This document shows positions 37,690 through 39,755 of a stretch of DNA of 39,755 nucleotides, piece by piece; position 1 is the stretch's first letter, and each line of letters starts with the position of its first letter. Below the pieces are notes generated by a model. It worked only from the letters and a program-made list of their open reading frames with translations. It was not told the origin of the DNA and ran no database searches. This stretch comes from a virus, in IMG/VR virus record IMGVR_UViG_3300003886_000015, positions 1-39,755 of that record; one strand, written 5' to 3'. The translations under genes and the position numbers were made by a program.

Positions 37690-37899
37690 CTAGGTAGTTA
37701 TAGCTCTCTCTGATACGTTTGTCGCTTGCTCTGATCCGTTCTCGCTTGCTCTGATCCGTTCTCGCTTGTCTTCCCTGTCCTTGGCGTTCTTTGCATGGTA
37801 AACCTTTAGGGCATTGCTTACTTGCTCATACTCCATCTTTAGAGTACTTATCTCTGAGAGTATGTCTCCAAGGCGTTTACATGATAGTTCGCTATCCAT
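37690..37899 (-). CDS. Hypothetical coiled-coil protein, 69 aa
   Basis: A helical N-terminal half (LGDILSEISTLKMEYEQVSN) precedes a charged tail (KNAKDREDKRERIRASENGS). The tail is encoded by two perfect 20-bp tandem repeats (37723-37762), which are read in different frames because 20 is not a multiple of three. It overlaps the preceding gene by eight bases. Function is unknown. Confidence 0.6.
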   Translation of the reverse strand: MDSELSCKRLGDILSEISTLKMEYEQVSNALKVYHAKNAKDREDKRERIRASENGSEQATNVSERAITT

Positions 37900-38083
37900 G
37901 ATTTATCCTAATAACCTCTTGTTGCTTTCTTTGCTCGATTATACTGTTCCACTTATCCTCTGAAATTGTCCACTTCTTATATGGCTGCCAGAATGATCCG
38001 TCTGGGAACTTTAATGCCTCGTTTACTTCGTCCTGTAGCTCAGCTATTTGCTTTAGCTTCTCTTGTACTTGCTCATTATCCAT
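37892..38083 (-). CDS. Hypothetical protein, 63 aa
   Basis: MDNEQVQEKLKQIAELQDEV opens a helix, then FPDGSFWQPYKKWTISEDKW and a basic end. GGAG seven bases before the ATG at 38083 supports this start over an ATG four codons upstream. Not recognised. Confidence 0.6.
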   Translation of the reverse strand: MDNEQVQEKLKQIAELQDEVNEALKFPDGSFWQPYKKWTISEDKWNSIIEQRKQQEVIRINHG

Positions 38084-38142
38084 GATTGTCTCCATTTGTT
38101 GTATAGCTTGATTATTAGCCTATAGATTGGGTGGAATGTCAT
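38053..38142 (-). CDS. Possible coupled minigene, 29 aa
   Basis: MTFHPIYRLIIKLYNKWRQS followed by WIMSKYKRS starts in an ATGA overlap and extends out of frame over the start of the next gene. It is basic and amphipathic. Coupling alone supports it. Confidence 0.3.
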   Translation of the reverse strand: MTFHPIYRLIIKLYNKWRQSWIMSKYKRS

Positions 38143-38276
38143 GCTTTCTTCTTTGGGTATTTGGTCTTCGTGTATATCTTGTCAAGGCCAAGGTCTCTGA
38201 TCTTGGTGGCCAGTTCCTTATTAAGCGCCTTATCAGCTTCAATCAGTTCTTTGGGGCTTTCTGGTCTGCTGTTCAT
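38139..38276 (-). CDS. Hypothetical small basic protein, 45 aa
   Basis: MNSRPESPKELIEADKALNK followed by a Lys-rich C-terminus (IYTKTKYPKKKA). AAGGAG lies upstream and the ATG overlaps the stop of the membrane gene (ATGA). Not recognised. Confidence 0.6.
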   Translation of the reverse strand: MNSRPESPKELIEADKALNKELATKIRDLGLDKIYTKTKYPKKKA

Positions 38277-38389
38277 TTGATTAGTCTCCTTGTGGCGAAT
38301 ATTAACCTGCTTATTGTGACTGTGATTACTAGCGTAGCAATAGTGAGTAGGTATAGGAGCATAAATACAGGTGTGATGAGCTTATCCAT
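38273..38389 (-). CDS. Small membrane protein, 38 aa
   Basis: MDKLITPVFMLLYLLTIATL followed by VITVTISRLIFATRRLIK: one transmembrane helix with a basic C-terminus. It overlaps the small terminase end by eight bases. An ATG two codons earlier (38395) is possible. Its place directly behind the small terminase gene is unusual for a membrane protein. Confidence 0.5.
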   Translation of the reverse strand: MDKLITPVFMLLYLLTIATLVITVTISRLIFATRRLIK

Positions 38390-38900
38390 CTTCATGCTCG
38401 ATTATCACTGGTTCTTTGCCGACCAGGTTGCCGATGTTAATACTTACATTAACTGCTGTGCTGGCCTTCTGATCGTTGTCGTCTTTAAGATCGAGTAGTT
38501 TGGCAGCCAGTGCATCTGATCCGCCTTTGTATTTGGGTTTGCCGCTTGCATCCTCTTCATAGCCTGACTGTGTTTCTTCATCTTTGGTCAGGTATCCGGT
38601 GGCTCTTATAATTACCGATCCAAGTACTTCGTCTCTAAAGGATTGGACGCATTCGTTGAGTGCGATACAAAATAAGGGGTCTTTGGCTTTCCACTGTTTA
38701 TAGACTGCCAGTGATATACCTGTTTGTTTGCAGGTTACGGTGGGGCTCATACATTTATTGTAGGTGGATATGAATAGCTCTTTTCGTTCATCGCTCTCGT
38801 GTAGTTGTTTGTGGCGATTCTCGACGATGTTCAGAGACTTTTGATCTTGAACCTCTTGGAGCTTTTTGATGTGACTTTCGTCAATTAATTGTGGCAGCAT
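38382..38900 (-). CDS. Terminase small subunit-like DNA-binding protein
   Basis: The 172-residue protein has a central helix-turn-helix segment (CMSPTVTCKQTGISLAVYKQ, WKAKDPLFCIALNECVQSFR) followed by a ring-type helix region (DEVLGSVIIRATGY) and an acidic tail. This is the pattern of small terminase subunits that recognise the packaging site. It is 1.5 kb from the large subunit gene, farther than usual. There is no SD; GAATGATTC precedes the ATG by three bases, as for terL. Confidence 0.7.
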   Translation of the reverse strand: MLPQLIDESHIKKLQEVQDQKSLNIVENRHKQLHESDERKELFISTYNKCMSPTVTCKQTGISLAVYKQWKAKDPLFCIALNECVQSFRDEVLGSVIIRATGYLTKDEETQSGYEEDASGKPKYKGGSDALAAKLLDLKDDNDQKASTAVNVSINIGNLVGKEPVIIEHEDG

Positions 38901-38953
38901 TTAGAATCATTCCATTTAGTATGACCTGTTTAAACCCTCTATCCATGTATATT

Positions 38954-38986
38954 AATATAGCACTAATTAACCTGATTATCTATCAA
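38954..38986 (-). promoter_or_regulatory. Candidate late promoter for the small terminase unit
   Basis: Read leftward, an extended -10 TGC-TATATT (38962-38954). TTGATA (38986-38981) lies 21 bp upstream, too far for a good -35, so the extended -10 would carry most of the activity. The operator palindrome at 38982-38998 overlaps its upstream edge. Confidence 0.4.
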
Positions 38987-38998
38987 CTTCTGGTTGAC
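38982..38998. promoter_or_regulatory. Operator palindrome ATCAAC-N5-GTTGAC
   Basis: ATCAAC-TTCTG-GTTGAC differs by one base from a perfect palindrome and from the site at 32462-32478. It covers the -35 box of the rightward promoter and touches the leftward promoter, so one bound dimer could affect both. Confidence 0.65.
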
Positions 38999-39021
38999 AT
39001 TGTGTGAATAGTCGTTATACT
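38994..39021 (+). promoter_or_regulatory. Rightward early promoter
   Basis: TTGACA at 38994-38999, a 16-bp spacer and TATACT at 39016-39021, near consensus. It drives the rightward unit that runs through the junction to the HTH and csrA-like genes. Confidence 0.75.
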
Positions 39022-39050
39022 AAGGGTGTAAGTTAAATAAAGGAACAAAA

Positions 39051-39170
39051 ATGACCTACATACAAGTAATAGCATTATATGGAAATGGGCTGATTTCAAG
39101 AGATGAGGCAAATACAGAAATTGACTTCATTAACCTGGAATCAGACTGCTACATATACGATTACGTTTAA
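39051..39170 (+). CDS. Hypothetical acidic protein, 39 aa
   Basis: MTYIQVIALYGNGLISRDEA followed by NTEIDFINLESDCYIYDYV. AAAGGA lies upstream of the ATG, and the gene starts 30 bases after the -10 box. Not recognised; small acidic early proteins often inhibit host enzymes, but nothing here shows it. Confidence 0.6.
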   Translation: MTYIQVIALYGNGLISRDEANTEIDFINLESDCYIYDYV

Positions 39171-39193
39171 ACATAACCTTGGAGGGTTAAATT

Positions 39194-39499
39194 ATGAATA
39201 CAAATACCGCTGTAAAACTGAACATATCCTACTCTTATTCTGACTTTAGAATCTCGGGTATAGACAAAGGGTATCATGAGCATCAAATGCAAGATTTTGC
39301 TAACAATCTGGCGTCTTGTATTAATTGCGAAGTTAAGTATATCCATTTTGGCAAACAAGACAGCCGTGGATTGTTGTCCATTACTGTTTTCGACCATAAA
39401 CATTGCTGCCCTATGCAGCGTCAATTTTCCAGCAAGGACGACCTGTTAGGCTTTATTATTGGCTATAACGCTGGCATGTCTGGCAATAAATATTTGTAG
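39194..39499 (+). CDS. Hypothetical protein, 101 aa
   Basis: Not recognised. Alternating strands at the N-terminus (AVKLNISYSYSDFRISGIDK), several Cys and His (CINCEVKYIHFG, DHKHCC) and a C-terminal helix. The leader CCTTGGAGGGTT is repeated before the next gene. GGAGGG is a strong SD. Confidence 0.65.
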   Translation: MNTNTAVKLNISYSYSDFRISGIDKGYHEHQMQDFANNLASCINCEVKYIHFGKQDSRGLLSITVFDHKHCCPMQRQFSSKDDLLGFIIGYNAGMSGNKYL

Positions 39500-39509
39500 T
39501 ATCCAGTCC

Positions 39510-39528
39510 CAGCCTATTCTGTAGGCTG
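39510..39528 (+). other. Hairpin between the 101-aa and lipoprotein genes
   Basis: CAGCCTA-TTCTG-TAGGCTG is a perfect 7-bp stem without a T-tract. It ends about 22 bases before the GGAGGG site of the lipoprotein gene and could affect mRNA processing or translation. Confidence 0.4.
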
Positions 39529-39562
39529 TGGCGGTAATACTGCCGATAACCTTGGAGGGTTT

Positions 39563-39755
39563 ATGAAACGCTTAATGATTGCCCTGGCTGTGGCCTCTAT
39601 CTCGGCCTGTGGCGCATTACCTGAGCCTAGCAATTACGATCAGATATGGGCTGAAACTCAAGCCTGTACCGGTCTGACAGCCAGTAAACCTAGCGCCAGT
39701 GTTATCCCAGACATATTCTGGGACGTGGCAAAAGATGGCAATAACGGTTACTACA
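39563..39755 (+). CDS. HExxH lipoprotein, 5' part (continues at position 1)
   Basis: The N-terminus MKRLMIALAVASISACGALP is a lipoprotein signal: short basic start, hydrophobic core, lipobox ISAC with the lipidated Cys at 16. GGAGGG lies just before the ATG. The frame runs off the window edge and is continued at 1..249, where the HEMVH motif lies. Acylation and sorting to the outer membrane are inferred; Gly follows the Cys, not Asp, so no inner-membrane retention signal is seen. Confidence 0.8.
   Translation, partial: MKRLMIALAVASISACGALPEPSNYDQIWAETQACTGLTASKPSASVIPDIFWDVAKDGNNGYY
39665..39755. repeat. Terminal direct repeat, right copy
   Basis: Identical to 1..91. Together they define the overlap by which the sequence closes into a circle. 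Confidence 0.93.

Noticed and set aside
1-39755. Lysogeny module with integrase, excisionase or attachment site.
   Set aside because: No tyrosine or serine recombinase or transposase is encoded. Regulators alone do not prove a temperate life style.

Overview
The window is a complete bacteriophage genome that closes on itself. Its first 91 bases are repeated exactly as its last 91, and a lipoprotein gene interrupted at the window edge becomes intact when the ends are joined, giving a unique length of 39,664 bp. The virion genes are those of a short-tailed phage with a T7-type particle: large terminase, portal, Bbp19-like protein, scaffold, capsid, the two tail-tube/nozzle proteins, an acetyltransferase-like protein, three internal virion (ejection) proteins, a fibre with a T7-type anchor, and extra adhesins. 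Spanins, a signal-peptide protein ending like an outer-membrane barrel, sigma70-type promoters and strong Shine-Dalgarno (SD) sites point to a Gram-negative host. The genus cannot be told from the sequence.

Layout. (1) A short rightward unit, from about 38,994 through the junction to 747, encodes two small unknown proteins, a secreted HExxH lipoprotein, a YdaS/Cro-like DNA-binding protein and a CsrA homologue. (2) A leftward early operon, 9,794 down to 751, carries many very small, translationally coupled genes, an SF2 helicase, a sigma region-2 protein, a YbcO-like and a VRR-NUC-like nuclease, an array of structured tRNA-like RNAs with its own promoter, a YkgJ-type cysteine-cluster protein and an exported protein. 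(3) A rightward operon, 10,443 to 14,079, encodes a single-strand annealing protein and several duplicated small genes, including two RMF/CrpP-like proteins. (4) A leftward late region, 38,900 down to 14,190, contains small terminase, small membrane genes, large terminase, head, tail, adhesins, endolysin, holin and spanins.

No DNA polymerase, primase, RNA polymerase, integrase or CRISPR array is present. Replication and transcription must therefore rely on the host, helped by the helicase, the annealing protein and perhaps the sigma-like protein. Control appears to rest on closely spaced divergent promoters. The palindrome ATCAAC-N5-GTTGAY lies between a leftward late promoter and a rightward early promoter at two places 6.5 kb apart, and a half site lies in the promoter of the YdaS-like gene. 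The most unusual parts are the phage CsrA, the tRNA-like RNA array, the reversed regulated gene inside the head operon, the glycine-rich adhesin-like insertion in the tail nozzle, and a short palindrome at the same position before the start codons of both terminase genes.
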